NCBI GenBank assembly: GCA_947396885.1 | Contig: OX377206.1 | Location: 45,553,631 to 45,617,630 of the forward strand | Reading direction: 5' to 3' | DNA from: Heligmosomoides polygyrus polygyrus | Taxonomy: Eukaryota; Nematoda; Chromadorea; Rhabditida; Heligmosomidae | DNA: 64,000 bases | Shown here: positions 37,021 through 50,609 of the stretch, one piece after another | How the letters are laid out: each line of letters begins with the position of its first letter | How positions within the stretch are numbered: position 1 is the stretch's first letter | Translations under genes and position numbers: made by a program | The notes under the pieces: model-generated | The model's database searches: none | Told to the model about the DNA's origin: nothing | What the model saw: the letters and a program-made list of their open reading frames with translations, nothing else

Positions 37021-37323
37021 AATGCTGACGCACGTTGGGCGACGTCTGCGGCACGACTTCTGAACCCTGACGTACGTTGAACGACGTCTAGCCCCCTAAT
37101 CATTACGTAAGTTGGACGACGTCTAGGGCACGCCTTCTGAATCCCTATGCACCTTGGACGACGTCTAGGGCACGACGTCTAGGGTAGCCTTCTGAATGCT
37201 GACGCACGTTGAACGACGTCCAGTGTTCGCCTTTTGAATCTCTACCCACGTTGGGCGACGTCTGCGGCACTTCCTCTGAACCCTGACGTACGTTGAACGA
37301 CGACTAGCCCAACCCCCCCCCCC
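37021..37323. other. Uninterrupted counterpart of the insert right flank
   Basis: The D monomer with CACGACTTCTGAACCC (CTT at 37057-37059) is intact. It is followed by the same words that lie right of each insert: E-A-S-F-G-D, then the rare E monomer GACGACTAGCCCAACC with 11 C. The left side does not match the insert-bearing units, so this is a recombinant junction joining only the right flank. Confidence 0.65.
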
Positions 37324-37849
37324 TAATCATTACATAAGTTGGACGACGTCTAGGGCACGCCTTCTGAATGCTGACGCACGTTGAACGACGTCCAGTGTTC
37401 GCCTTTTGAATCTCTACCCACGTTGGGCGACGTCTGCGGCACTTCCTCTGAACCCTGACGTACGTTGAACGACGTCTAGCTCCCCTCCCCTAATCATTAC
37501 GTAAGTTGGACGACGTCTAGGGCACGCCTTCTGAATGCTGACGCACGTTGAACGACGTCCAGTGTTCGCCTTTTGAATCTCTACCCACGTTGGGCGACGT
37601 CTGCGGCACTTCTTCTGAACCTGAGGTAGTTGAACGAAGTCTAGCCCCCCTCCTAGTCATTACATAATTTGGACGACGTCTGGGGCACGCCTTCTGAATG
37701 CTGACGCACGTTGAACGACGTCCAGTGTTCGCCTTTTGAATCTCTACCCACGTTGGGCGACGTCTGCGGCAATTCTTCTGAACCTGAGGTAGTTGAACGA
37801 CGTCTAGCCCCCCTAATCATTACGTAAGTTGGACGACGTCTAGGGCACG

Positions 37850-38510
37850 CCTTCTGAATCCCTATGCACCTTGGACGACGTCTAGGGCACGCGTTCAAAA
37901 TCCTGACTCACGAAGGACGACGTCTAGGGTAGCCTTCTGAATGCTGACCCACGTTGGGCGACGTCTGCGGCACTACTTCTGAACCCTGACGTACGTTGAA
38001 CGACGTCTAGCCCCCCTAATCATTACGTAAGTTGGACGGCGTCTAGGGCACGCCTTCTGAATCCCTATGCACCATGGACGACGTTTAGGGCACGACGTCT
38101 AGGGTAGCCTTCTGAATGCTGACGCACGTTGGGCGACGTCTGCGGCACTACTTCTGAACCCTGACGTACGTTGAACGACGTCTAGCCCCCCTAATCATTA
38201 CGAAAGTTGGACGACGTCTAGGGCACGCCTTCTGAATCCCTATGCACCTTGGACGACGTCTAGGGCACGCGTTCAAAATCCTGACTCACGAAGGACGACG
38301 TCTAGGGTAGCCTTCTGAATGCTGACCCACGTTGGGCGACGTCTGCGGCACTACTTCTGAACCCTGACGTACGTTGAACGACGTCTAGCCCCCCTAATCA
38401 TTACGTAAGTTGGACGGCGTCTAGGGCACGCCTTCTGAATCCCTATGCACCATGGACGACGTTTAGGGCACGACGTCTAGGGTAGCCTTCTGAATGCTGA
38501 CGCACGTTGA
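37850..38510. repeat. Short tandem duplication, 378-bp offset
   Basis: The B-monomer variant CACGCGTTCAAAATCC occurs at 37891 and 38269, 378 bp apart. The following C-D-E words, the E-A junction with TTGGACGGCGTC (near 38034 and 38412) and the CACCATGG A monomer repeat with it. The second copy continues into F-G-D-E, while the first jumps to C-D-E-A-B. Confidence 0.7.
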
Positions 38511-41500
38511 ACGACGTCCAGTGTTCGCCTTTTGAATCTCTACCCACGCTGGGCGACGTCTGCGGCACTTCTTCTGAACCCTGATGTACGTTGAACGACG
38601 TCTAGCTCCCCCCCCCTAATCATTACATAAGTTGGACGACGTCTAGGGCACGCCTTCTGAATGCTGACGCACGTTGAACGACGTCCAGTGTTCGCCTTTT
38701 GAATCTCTACCCACGTTGGGCGACGTCTGCGGCACTTCTTCTTAACCCTGACGTACGTTGAACGACGTCTAGCCCCCCTCTAATCATTACGTAAGTTGGA
38801 CGACGTCTAGGGCACGCCTTCTGAATCCCTGTGCACCTTGGACGACGTCTAGGGCACGCATTCAAAATCCTGACTTACGAAGGACGACGTCTAGGGCACG
38901 CCTTCTGAATGCCGACGCACGTTGAACGAGGTCCATTGTTCGCCTTTTGAATCTCTACCCATGTTGGGCGACATCTGCGGCACTTCTTCTGAACCCTGAC
39001 GTACGTTGAACGACGTCTAGCTCCCCCCCCCCTAATCATTACGTAAGTTGGACGACTCTAGGGCACGCCTTCTGAATGCTGACGCACGTTGAACGACGTC
39101 CAGTGTTCGCCTTTTGAATCTCTACCCACGTTGGGCGACGTCTGCGGCACTTCCTCTGAACCCTGACGTACGTTGAACGACGTCTAGCTCCCCCCCCCTA
39201 ATCATTACGTAAGTTGGACGACGTCTAGGGCACGCCTTCTGAATCCCTATGCACCTTGGACGACGTCTAGGGCACGCATTCAAAATCCTGACTCACGAAG
39301 GACGACGTCTAGGGTAGCCTTCTGAATGCTGACCCACGTTGGGCGACGTCTGCGGCACTACTTCTGAACCCTGACGTACGTTGAACGACGTCTAGCCCCC
39401 CTAATCATTACGTAAGTTGGACGACGTCTAGGGCACGCCTTCTGAATTCCTATGCACCTTGGACGACGTCTAGGGCACGACGTCTAGGGTAGCCTTCCGA
39501 ATGCTGACGCACGTTGAACGACGTCCAGTGTTCGCCTTTTGAATCTCTACCCACGTTGGGCGACGTCTGCGGCATTTCCTCTGAACCCTGACGTACGTTG
39601 AACGACGTCTAGCCCCCCTAATCATTACGAAAGTTGGACGAAGTCTAGGGCACGCCTTCTGAATCCCTATGCACCTAGGACGACGTCTAGGGCACGCATT
39701 CAAAATCCTGACTTACGAAGGACGACGTCTAGGGTAGCCTTTCGAATGCTGACGCACGTTGGGCGACGTCTGCGGCACTACTTCTGAACCCTGACGTACG
39801 TTGAACGACGTCTAGCCCCCCTAATCATTACGAAAGTTGGACGAAGTCTAGGGCACGCCTTCTGAATCCCTATGCACCTTGGACGACGTCTAGGGCACGC
39901 ATTCAAAATCCTGACTTACGAAGGACGACGTCTAGGGCACGCCTTCTGAATCCCTATGCACCTTGGACGACGTCTAGGGAACGCATTCAAAATCCTGACT
40001 CACGAAGGACGACGTCTAGGGTAGCCTTCTGAATGCTGACGCACGTTGGGCGACGTCTGCGGCACGACTTCTGAACCCTGACGTACGTTGAACGACGTCT
40101 AGCCCCCTAATCATTACGTAAGTTGGACGACGTCTAGGGCACGCCTTCTGAATCCCTATGCACCTTGGACGACGTCTAGGGCACGACGTCTAGGGCACGC
40201 CTTCTGAATGCTGACGCACGTTGAACGACGTCCAGTGTTCGCCTTTTGAATCTCTACCCACGTTGGGCGACGTCTGCGGCACTTCCTCTGAACCCTGACG
40301 TACGTTGAACGACGTTTAGCTCCCCTCCCCTAATCATTACGTAAGATGGACGACGTCTAGGGCACGCCTTCTGAATGCTGACGCACGTTGAACGACGTCC
40401 AGTGTTCGCCTTTTGAATCTCTACCCACGTTGGGCGACGTCTGCGGCACTTCTTCTGAACCTGAGGTAGTTGAACGACGTCTAGCCCCCCTCCTAGTCAT
40501 TACATAATTTGGACGACGTCTGGGGCACGCCTTCTGAATGCTGACGCACGTTGAACGACGTCCAGTGTTCGCCTTTTGAATCTCTACCCACGTTGGGCGA
40601 CGTCTGCGGCAATTCTTCTGAACCTGAGGTAGTTGAACGACGTCTAGCCCCCCTAATCATTACGTAAGTTGGACGACGTCTAGGGCACGCCTTCTGAATC
40701 CCTATGCACCTTGGACTACGTCTAGGGCACGCATTCAAAATCCTGACTCACGAAGGACGACGTCTAGGGTAGCCTTCTGAATGCTGACGCACGTTGGGCG
40801 ACGTCTAGGGCACGCATTCAAAATCCTGACTTACGAAGGACGACGTCTAGGGTAGCCTTCTGAATGCTGACGCACGTTGGGCGACGTCTGCGGCACTACT
40901 TCTGAACCCTGACGTACGTTGAACGACGTCTAGCCACCCTAATCATTACGTAAGTTGGACGACGTCTAGGGCACGCCTTCTGAATCCCTATGCACCTTGG
41001 ACGACGTCTAGGGAACGCATTCAAAATCCTGACTCACGAAGGACGACGTCTAGGGTAGCCTTCTGAATGCTGACGCACGTTGGGCGACGTCTGCGGCACG
41101 ACTTCTGAACCCTGACGTACGTTGAACGACGTCTAGCCCCCTAATCATTACGTAAGTTGGACGACGTCTAGGGCACGCCTTCTGAATCCCTATGCACCTT
41201 GGACGACGTCTAGGGCACGACGTCTAGGGCACGCCTTCTGAATGCTGACGCACGTTGAACGACGTCCAGTGTTCGCCTTTTGAATCTCTACCCACGTTGG
41301 GCGACGTCTGCGGCACTTCCTCTGAACCCTGACGTACGTTGAACGACGTCTAGCCCCCCTAATCATTACGAAAGTTGGACGAAGTCTAGGGCACGCCTTC
41401 TGAATCCCTATGCACCTTGGACGACGTCTAGGGCACGCATTCAAAATCCTGACTCACGAAGGACGACGTCTAGGGTAGCCTTCTGAATGCTGACCCACGT

Positions 41501-41662
41501 TGGGCGACGTCTGCGGCACTACTTCTGAACCCTGACGTACGTTGAACGACGTCTAGCCCCCCTAATCATTACGTAAGTTGGACGGCGTCTAGAGCACGCC
41601 TTCTGAATCCCTATGCACCATGGACGACGTTTAGGGCACGACGTCTAGGGTAGCCTTCTGAA

Positions 41663-44600
41663 TGCTGACGCACGTTGAACGACGTCCAGTGTTCGCCTTT
41701 TGAATCTCTACCCACGCTGGGCGACGTCTGCGGCACTTCTTCTGAACCCTGATGTACGTTGAACGACGTCTAGCTCCCCCCCCCCCCCTAATCATTACAT
41801 AAGTTGGACGACGTCTAGGGCACGCCTTCTGAATGCTGACGCACGTTGAACGACGTCCAGTGTTCGCCTTTTGAATCTCTACCCACGTTGGGCGACGTCT
41901 GCCGCACTTCTTCTTAACCCTGACGTACGTTGAACGACGTCTAGCCCCCCTCTAATCATTACGTAAGTTGGACGACGTCTAGGGCACGCCTTCTGAATCC
42001 CTGTGCACCTTGGACGACGTCTAGGGCACGCATTCAAAATCCTGACTTACGAAGGACGACGTCTAGGGCACGCCTTCTGAATGCTGACGCACGTTGAACG
42101 AGGTCCAGTGTTCGCCTTTTGAATCTCTACCCATGTTGGGCGACATCTGCGGCACTTCTTCTGAACCCTGACGTACGTTGAACGACGTCTAGCTCCCCCC
42201 CCCCCCCCTAATCATTACGTAAGTTGGATCTGAATGCTGACGCACGTTGAACGACGTCCAGTGTTCGCCTTTTGAATCTCTACCCACGTTGGGCGACGTC
42301 TGCGGCACTTCCTCTGAACCCTGACGTACGTTGAACGACGTCTAGCTCCCCCCCCCCTAATCATTACGTAAGTTGGACGACGTCTAGGGCACGCCTTCTG
42401 AATCCCTATGCACCTTGGACGACGTCTAGGGCACGCATTCAAAATCCTGACTCACGAAGGACGACGTCTAGGGTAGCCTTCTGAATGCTGACCCACGTTG
42501 GGCGACGTCTGCGGCACTACTTCTGAACCCTGACGTACGTTGAACGACGTCTAGCCCCCCTAATCATTACGTAAGTTGGACGACGTCTAGGGCACGCCTT
42601 CTGAATTCCTATGCACCTTGGACGACGTCTAGGGCACGACGTCTAGGGTAGCCTTCCGAATGCTGACGCACGTTGAACGACGTCCAGTGTTCGCCTTTTG
42701 AATCTCTACCCACGTTGGGCGACGTCTGCGGCACTTCCTCTGAACCCTGACGTACGTTGAACGACGTCTAGCCCCCCTAATCATTACGAAAGTTGGACGA
42801 AGTCTAGGGCACGCCTTCTGAATCCCTATGCACCTAGGACGACGTCTAGGGCACGCATTCAAAATCCTGACTTACGAAGGACGACGTCTAGGGCACGCCT
42901 TCTGAATCCCTGTGCACCTTGGACGACGTCTAGGGCACGCATTCAAAATCCTGACTTACGAAGGACGACGTCTAGGGTAGCCTTTCGAATGCTGACGCAC
43001 GTTGGGCGACGTCTGCGGCACTACTTCTGAACCCTGACGTACGTTGAACGACGTCTAGCCCCCCTAATCATTACGAAAGTTGGACGAAGTCTAGGGCACG
43101 CCTTCTGAATCCCTATGCACCTTGGACGACGTCTAGGGCACGCATTCAAAATCCTGACTTACGAAGGACGACGTCTAGGGCACGCCTTCTGAATGCTGAC
43201 GCACGTTGAACGACGTCCAGTGTTCGCCTTTTGAATCTCTACCCACGCTGGGCGACGTCTGCGGCACTTCTTCTGAACCCTGATGTACGTTGAACGACGT
43301 CTAGCTCCCCCCCCCTAATCATTACATAAGTTGGACGACGTCTAGGGCACGCCTTCTGAATGCTGACGCACGTTGAACGACGTCCAGTGTTCGCCTTTTG
43401 AATCTCTACCCACGTTGGGCGACGTCTGCCGCACTTCTTCTTAACCCTGACGTACGTTGAACGACGTCTAGCCCCCCTCTAATCATTACGTAAGTTGGAC
43501 GACGTCTAGGGCACGCCTTCTGAATCCCTGTGCACCTTGGACGACGTCTAGGGCACGCATTCAAAATCCTGACTTACGAAGGACGACGTCTAGGGCACGC
43601 CTTCTGAATGCTGACGCACGTTGAACGAGGTCCAGTGTTCGCCTTTTGAATCTCTACCCATGTTGGGCGACATCTGCGGCACTTCTTCTGAACCCTGACG
43701 TACGTTGAACGACGTCTAGCTCCCCCCCCCCTAATCATTACGTAAGTTGGATCTGAATGCTGACGCACGTTGAACGACGTCCAGTGTTCGCCTTTTGAAT
43801 CTCTACCCACGTTGGGCGACGTCTGCGGCACTTCCTCTGAACCCTGACGTACGTTGAACGACGTCTAGCTCCCCCCCCCCTAATCATTACGTAAGTTGGA
43901 CGACGTCTAGGGCACGCCTTCTGAATCCCTATGCACCTTGGACGACGTCTAGGGCACGCATTCAAAATCCTGACTCACGAAGGACGACGTCTAGGGTAGC
44001 CTTCGGAATGCTGACCCACGTTGGGCGACGTCTGCGGCACTACTTCTGAACCCTGACGTACGTTGAACGACGTCTAGCCCCCCTAATCATTACGTAAGTT
44101 GGACGACGTCTAGGGCACGCCTTCTGAATTCCTATGCACCTTGGACGACGTCTAGGGCACGACGTCTAGGGTAGCCTTCCGAATGCTGACGCACGTTGAA
44201 CGACGTCCAGTGTTCGCCTTTTGAATCTCTACCCACGTTGGGCGACGTCTGCGGCACTTCCTCTGAACCCTGACGTACGTTGAACGACGTCTAGCCCCCC
44301 TAATCATTACGAAAGTTGGACGAAGTCTAGGGCACGCCTTCTGAATCCCTATGCACCTAGGACGACGTCTAGGGCACGCCTTCTGAATCCCTGTGCACCT
44401 TGGACGACGTCTAGGGCACGCATTCAAAATCCTGACTTACGAAGGACGACGTCTAGGGTAGCCTTTCGAATGCTGACGCACGTTGGGCGACGTCTGCGGC
44501 ACTACTTCTGAACCCTGACGTACGTTGAACGACGTCTAGCCCCCCTAATCATTACGAAAGTTGGACGAAGTCTAGGGCACGCCTTCTGAATCCCTATGCA

Positions 44601-44671
44601 CCTTGGACGACGTCTAGGGCACGCATTCAAAATCCTGACTTACGAAGGACGACGTCTAGGGCACGCCTTCT
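41663..44671. repeat. Tandem duplication, 1523-bp offset
   Basis: About 41663-43188 matches about 43190-44671. Strong shared markers are CTGCCGCACTTC (near 41899 and 43426) and the out-of-register junction TTGGATCTGAATGC at 42225 and 43748, which lacks most of one monomer start. The second copy lacks one B monomer near 44366, so its offset falls by 42 bp after that point. C-runs differ in length between copies. Confidence 0.85.
42195..42208. repeat. Longest C homopolymer (14 C) in an E monomer
   Basis: E monomers contain a C-run between CTAG or CTAGCT and TAATCATTACG that varies from about 5 to 14. This is the longest. Other long runs are at 41776-41788, 16525-16537 and 60410-60422 (13 each). 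Copies that are otherwise identical differ here, as expected from slippage, although sequencing error in homopolymers could add to it. Confidence 0.85.
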
Positions 44672-46443
44672 GAATCCCTGTGCACCTTGGACGACGTCTA
44701 GGGCACGCATTCAAAATCCTGACTTACGAAGGACGACGTCTAGGGTAGCCTTCTGAATGCTGACGCACGTTGGGCGACGTCTGCGGCACTACTTCTGAAC
44801 CCTGACGTACGTTGAACGACGTCTAGCCCCCCTAATCATTACGTAAGTTGGACGACGTCTAGGGCACGCTTTCTGAATCCCTATGCACCTTGGACGACGT
44901 CTAGGGAACGCATTCAAAATCCTGACTCACGAAGGACGACGTCTAGGGTAGCCTTCTGAATGCTGACGCACGTTGGGCGACGTCTGCGGCACGACTTCTG
45001 AACCCTGACGTACGTTGAACGACGTCTAGCCCCCTAATCATTACGTAAGTTGGACGACGTCTAGGGCACGCCTTCTGAATCCCTATGCACCTTGGACGAC
45101 GTCTAGGGCACGACGTCTAGGGCACGCCTTCTGAATGCTGACGCACGTTGAACGACGTCCAGTGTTCGCCTTTTGAATCTCTACCCACGTTGGGCGACGT
45201 CTGCGGCACTTCTTCTGAACCTGAGGTAGTTGAACGACGTCTAGCCCCCCTCCTAGTCATTACATAATTTGGACGACGTCTGGGGCACGCCTTCTGAATG
45301 CTGACGCACGTTGAACGACGTCCAGTGTTCGCCTTTTGGATCTCTACCCACGTTGGGCGACGTCTGCGGCAATTCTTCTGAACCTGAGGTAGTTGAACGA
45401 CGTCTAGCCCCCCTAATCATTACGTAAGTTGGACGACGTCTAGGGCACGCCTTCTGAATCCCTATGCATCTTGGACGACGTCTAGGGCACGCATTCAAAA
45501 TCCTGACTCACGAAGGACGACGTCTAGGGTAGCCTTCTGAATGCTGACGCACGTTGGGCGACGTCTGCGGCACTACTTCTGAACCCTGACGTACGTTGAA
45601 CGACGTCTAGCCCCCCTAATCATTACGTAAGTTGGACGACGTCTAGGGCACGCCTTCTGAATCCCTATGCACCTTGGACGACGTCTAGGGAACGCATTCA
45701 AAATCCTGACTCACGAAGGACGACGTCTAGGGTAGCCTTCTGAATGCTGACGCACGTTGGGCGACGTCTGCGGCACGACTTCTGAACCCTGACGTACGTT
45801 GAACGACGTCTAGCCTCCTAATCATTACGTAAGTTGGACGACGTCTAGGGCACGCCTTCTGAATCCCTATGCACCTTGGACGACGTCTAGGGCACGACGT
45901 CTAGGGCACGCCTTCTGAATGCTGACGCACGTTGAACGACGTCCAGTGTTCGCCTTTTGAATCTCTACCCACGTTGGGCGACGTCTGCGGCACTTCCTCT
46001 GAACCCTGACGTACGTTGAACGACGTCTAGCCCCCCTAATCATTACGAAAGTTGGACGAAGTCTAGGGCACGCCTTCTGAATCCCTATGCACCTAGGACG
46101 ACGTCTAGGGCACGCATTCAAAATCCTGACTTACGAAGGACGACGTCTAGGGCACGCCTTCTGAATCCCTGTGCACCTTGGACGACGTCTAGGGCACGCA
46201 TTCAAAATCCTGACTTACGAAGGACGACGTCTAGGGTAGCCTTTCGAATGCTGACGCACGTTGGGCGACGTCTGCGGCACTACTTCTGAACCCTGACGTA
46301 CGTTGAACGACGTCTAGCCCCCCTAATCATTACGAAAGTTGGACGAAGTCTAGGGCACGCCTTCTGAATCCCTATGCACCTTGGACGACGTCTAGGGCAC
46401 GCATTCAAAATCCTGACTTACGAAGGACGACGTCTAGGGCACG

Positions 46444-49165
46444 CCTTCTGAATCCCTGTGCACCTTGGACGACGTCTAGGGCACGCATTCAAAATCCTGA
46501 CTCACGAAGGACGACGTCTAGGGTAGCCTTCTGAATGCTGACCCACGTTGGGCGACGTCTGCGGCACTACTTCTGAACCCTGACGTACGTTGAACGACGT
46601 CTAGCCCCCTAATCATTACGTAAGTTGGACGACGTCTAGGGCACGCCTTCTGAATTCCTATGCACCTTGGACGACGTCTAGGGCACGACGTCTAGGGTAG
46701 CCTTCCGAATGCTGACGCACGTTGAACGACGTCCAGTGTTCGCCTTTTGAATCTCTACCCACGTTGGGCGACGTCTGCGGCACTTCCTCTGAACCCTGAC
46801 GTACGTTGAACGACGTCTAGCCCCCCTAATCATTACGAAAGTTGGACGAAGTCTAGGGCACGCCTTCTGAATCCCTATGCACCTAGGACGACGTCTAGGG
46901 CACGCATTCAAAATCCTGACTTACGAAGGACGACGTCTAGGGCACGCCTTCTGAATCCCTGTGCACCTTGGACGACGTCTAGGGCACGCATTCAAAATCC
47001 TGACTTACGAAGGACGACGTCTAGGGTAGCCTTTCGAATGCTGACGCACGTTGGGCGACGTCTGCGGCACTACTTCTGAACCCTGACGTACGTTGAACGA
47101 CGTCTAGCCCCCCTAATCATTACGAAAGTTGGACGAAGTCTAGGGCACGCCTTCTGAATCCCTATGCACCTTGGACGACGTCTAGGGCACGCATTCAAAA
47201 TCCTGACTTACGAAGGACGACGTCTAGGGCACGCCTTCTGAATCCCTGTGCACCTTGGACGACGTCTAGGGCACGCATTCAAAATCCTGACTTACGAAGG
47301 ACGACGTCTAGGGTAGCCTTCTGAATGCTGACGCACGTTGGGCGACGTCTAGGGCACGCATTCAAAATCCTGACTTACGAAGGACGACGTCTAGGGTAGC
47401 CTTTCGAATGCTGACGCACGTTGGGCGACGTCTGCGGCACTTCTTCTTAACCCTGACGTACGTTGAACGACGTCTAGCCCCCCTCTAATCATTACGTAAG
47501 TTGGACGACGTCTAGGGCACGCCTTCTGAATCCCTGTGCACCTTGGACGACGTCTAGGGCACGCATTCAAAATCCTGACTTACGAAGGACGACGTCTAGG
47601 GCACGCCTTCTGAATGCTGACGCACGTTGAACGAGGTCCAGTGTTCGCCTTTTGAATCTCTACCCATGTTGGGCGACATCTGCGGCACTTCTTCTGAACC
47701 CTGACGTACGTTGAACGACGTCTAGCTCCCCCCCCCCTAATCATTACGTAAGCTGGACGACGTCTAGGGCACGCCTTCTGAATCCCTATGCACCTTGGAC
47801 GACGTCTAGGGCACGCATTCAAAATCCTGACTCACGAAGGACGACGTCTAGGGTAGCCTTCTGAATCCCTGTGCACCTTGGACGACGTCTAGGGCACGCA
47901 TTCAAAATCCTGACTCACGAAGGACGACGTCTAGGGTAGCCTTCTGAATGCTGACCCACGTTGGGCGACGTCTGCGGCACTACTTCTGAACCCTGACGTA
48001 CGTTGAACGACGTCTAGCCCCCTAATCATTACGTAAGTTGGACGACGTCTAGGGCACGCCTTCTGAATTCCTATGCACCTTGGACGACGTCTAGGGCACG
48101 ACGGCTAGGGTAGCCTTCCGAATGCTGACGCACGTTGAACGACGTCCAGTGTTCGCCTTTTGAATCTCTACCCACGTTGGGCGACGTCTGCGGCACTTCC
48201 TCTGAACCCTGACGTACGTTGAACGACGTCTAGCCCCCTAATCATTACGAAAGTTGGACGAAGTCTAGGGCACGCCTTCTGAATCCCTATGCACCTAGGA
48301 CGACGTCTAGGGCACGCATTCAAAATCCTGACTTACGAAGGACGACGTCTAGGGCACGCCTTCTGAATCCCTGTGCACCTTGGACGACGTCTAGGGCACG
48401 CATTCAAAATCCTGACTTACGAAGGACGACGTCTAGGGTAGCCTTTCGAATGCTGACGCACGTTGGGCGACGTCTGCGGCACTACTTCTGAACCCTGACG
48501 TACGTTGAACGACGTCTAGCCCCCCTAATCATTACGAAAGTTGGACGAAGTCTAGGGCACGCCTTCTGAATCCCTATGCACCTTGGACGACGTCTAGGGC
48601 ACGCATTCAAAATCCTGACTTACGAAGGACGACGTCTAGGGCACGCCTTCTGAATCCCTGTGCACCTTGGACGACGTCTAGGGCACGCATTCAAAATCCT
48701 GACTTACGAAGGACGACGTCTAGGGTAGCCTTCTGAATGCTGACGCACGTTGGGCGACGTCTAGGGCACGCATTCAAAATCCTGACTTACGAAGGACGAC
48801 GTCTAGGGTAGCCTTTCGAATGCTGACGCACGTTGGGCGACGTCTGCGGCACTTCTTCTTAACCCTGACGTACGTTGAACGACGTCTAGCCCCCCTCTAA
48901 TCATTACGTAAGTTGGACGACGTCTAGGGCACGCCTTCTGAATCCCTGTGCACCTTGGACGACGTCTAGGGCACGCATTCAAAATCCTGACTTACGAAGG
49001 ACGACGTCTAGGGCACGCCTTCTGAATGCTGACGCACGTTGAACGAGGTCCAGTGTTCGCCTTTTGAATCTCTACCCATGTTGGGCGACATCTGCGGCAC
49101 TTCTTGTGAACCCTGACGTACGTTGAACGACGTCTAGCTCCCCCCCCCCTAATCATTACGTAAGT
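46444..49165. repeat. Tandem duplication, 1413-bp offset
   Basis: About 46444-47752 matches 47857-49165. The second copy has two private changes: GGGCACGACGGCTAGGG near 48094, and one C fewer in an E monomer near 48233. The first copy has AAGCTGGACG near 47751. Both contain the direct C-to-B monomer step (GGGCGACGTCTAGGGCACGC) near 47340 and 48753. Confidence 0.8.
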
Positions 49166-50609
49166 TGGACGACTCTAGGGCACGCCTTCTGAATGCTGAC
49201 GCACGTTGAACGACGTCCAGTGTTCGCCTTTTGAATCTCTACCCACGTTGGGCGACGTCTGCGGCACTACTTCTGAACCCTGACGTACGTTGAACGACGT
49301 CTAGCCCCCTAATCATTACGTAAGTTGGACGACGTCTAGGGCACGCCTTCTGAATCCCTATGCACCTTGGACGACGTCTAGGGCACGCATTCAAAATCCT
49401 GACTCACGAAGGACGACGTCTAGGGTAGCCTTCTGAATGCTGACCCACGTTGGGCGACGTCTGCGGCACTACTTCTGAACCCTGACGTACGTTGAACGAC
49501 GTCTAGCCCCCCTAATCATTACGTAAGTTGGACGACGTCTAGGGCACGCCTTCTGAATTCCTATGCACCTTGGACGACGTCTAGGGCACGACGTCTAGGG
49601 TAGCCTTCCGAATGCTGACGCACGTTGAACGACGTCCAGTGTTCGCCTTTTGAATCTCTACCCACGTTGGGCGACGTCTGCGGCACTTCCTCTGAACCCT
49701 GACGTACGTTGAACGACGTCTAGCCCCCCTAATCATTACGAAAGTTGGACGAAGTCTAGGGCACGCCTTCTGAATCCCTATGCACCTAGGACGACGTCTA
49801 GGGCACGCATTCAAAATCCTGACTTACGAAGGACGACGTCTAGGGCACGCCTTCTGAATCCCTGTGCACCTTGGACGACGTCTAGGGCACGCATTCAAAA
49901 TCCTGACTTACGAAGGACGACGTCTAGGGTAGCCTTTCGAATGCTGACGCACGTTGGGCGACGTCTGCGGCACTACTTCTGAACCCTGACGTACGTTGAA
50001 CGACGTCTAGCCCCCCTAATCATTACGAAAGTTGGACGAAGTCTAGGGCACGCCTTCTGAATCCCTATGCACCTTGGACGACGTCTAGGGCACGCATTCA
50101 AAATCCTGACTTACGAAGGACGACGTCTAGGGCACGCCTTCTGAATCCCTGTGCACCTTGGACGACGTCTAGGGCACGCATTCAAAATCCTGACTTACGA
50201 AGGACGACGTCTAGGGTAGCCTTCTGAATGCTGACGCACGTTGGGCGACGTCTGCGGCACTACTTCTGAACCCTGACGTACGTTGAACGACGTCTAGCCC
50301 CCCTAATCATTACGTAAGTTGGACGACGTCTAGGGCACGCCTTCTGAATCCCTATGCACCTTGGACGACGTCTAGGGAACGCATTCAAAATCCTGACTCA
50401 CGAAGGACGACGTCTAGGGTAGCCTTCTGAATGCTGACGCACGTTGGGCGACGTCTGCGGCACGACTTCTGAACCCTGACGTACGTTGAACGACGTCTAG
50501 CCCCCTAATCATTACGAAAGTTGGACGAAGTCTAGGGCACGCCTTCTGAATCCCTATGCACCTAGGACGACGTCTAGGGCACGCATTCAAAATCCTGACT
50601 TACGAAGGA

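Noticed and set aside
41776..41788. Treating the C-run variation purely as sequencing error
   Set aside because: Some length and composition differences (CTCCCCTCCCC, CCCAACCCC) are shared by duplicated copies and therefore inherited. Error may still affect the exact lengths of the longest runs.
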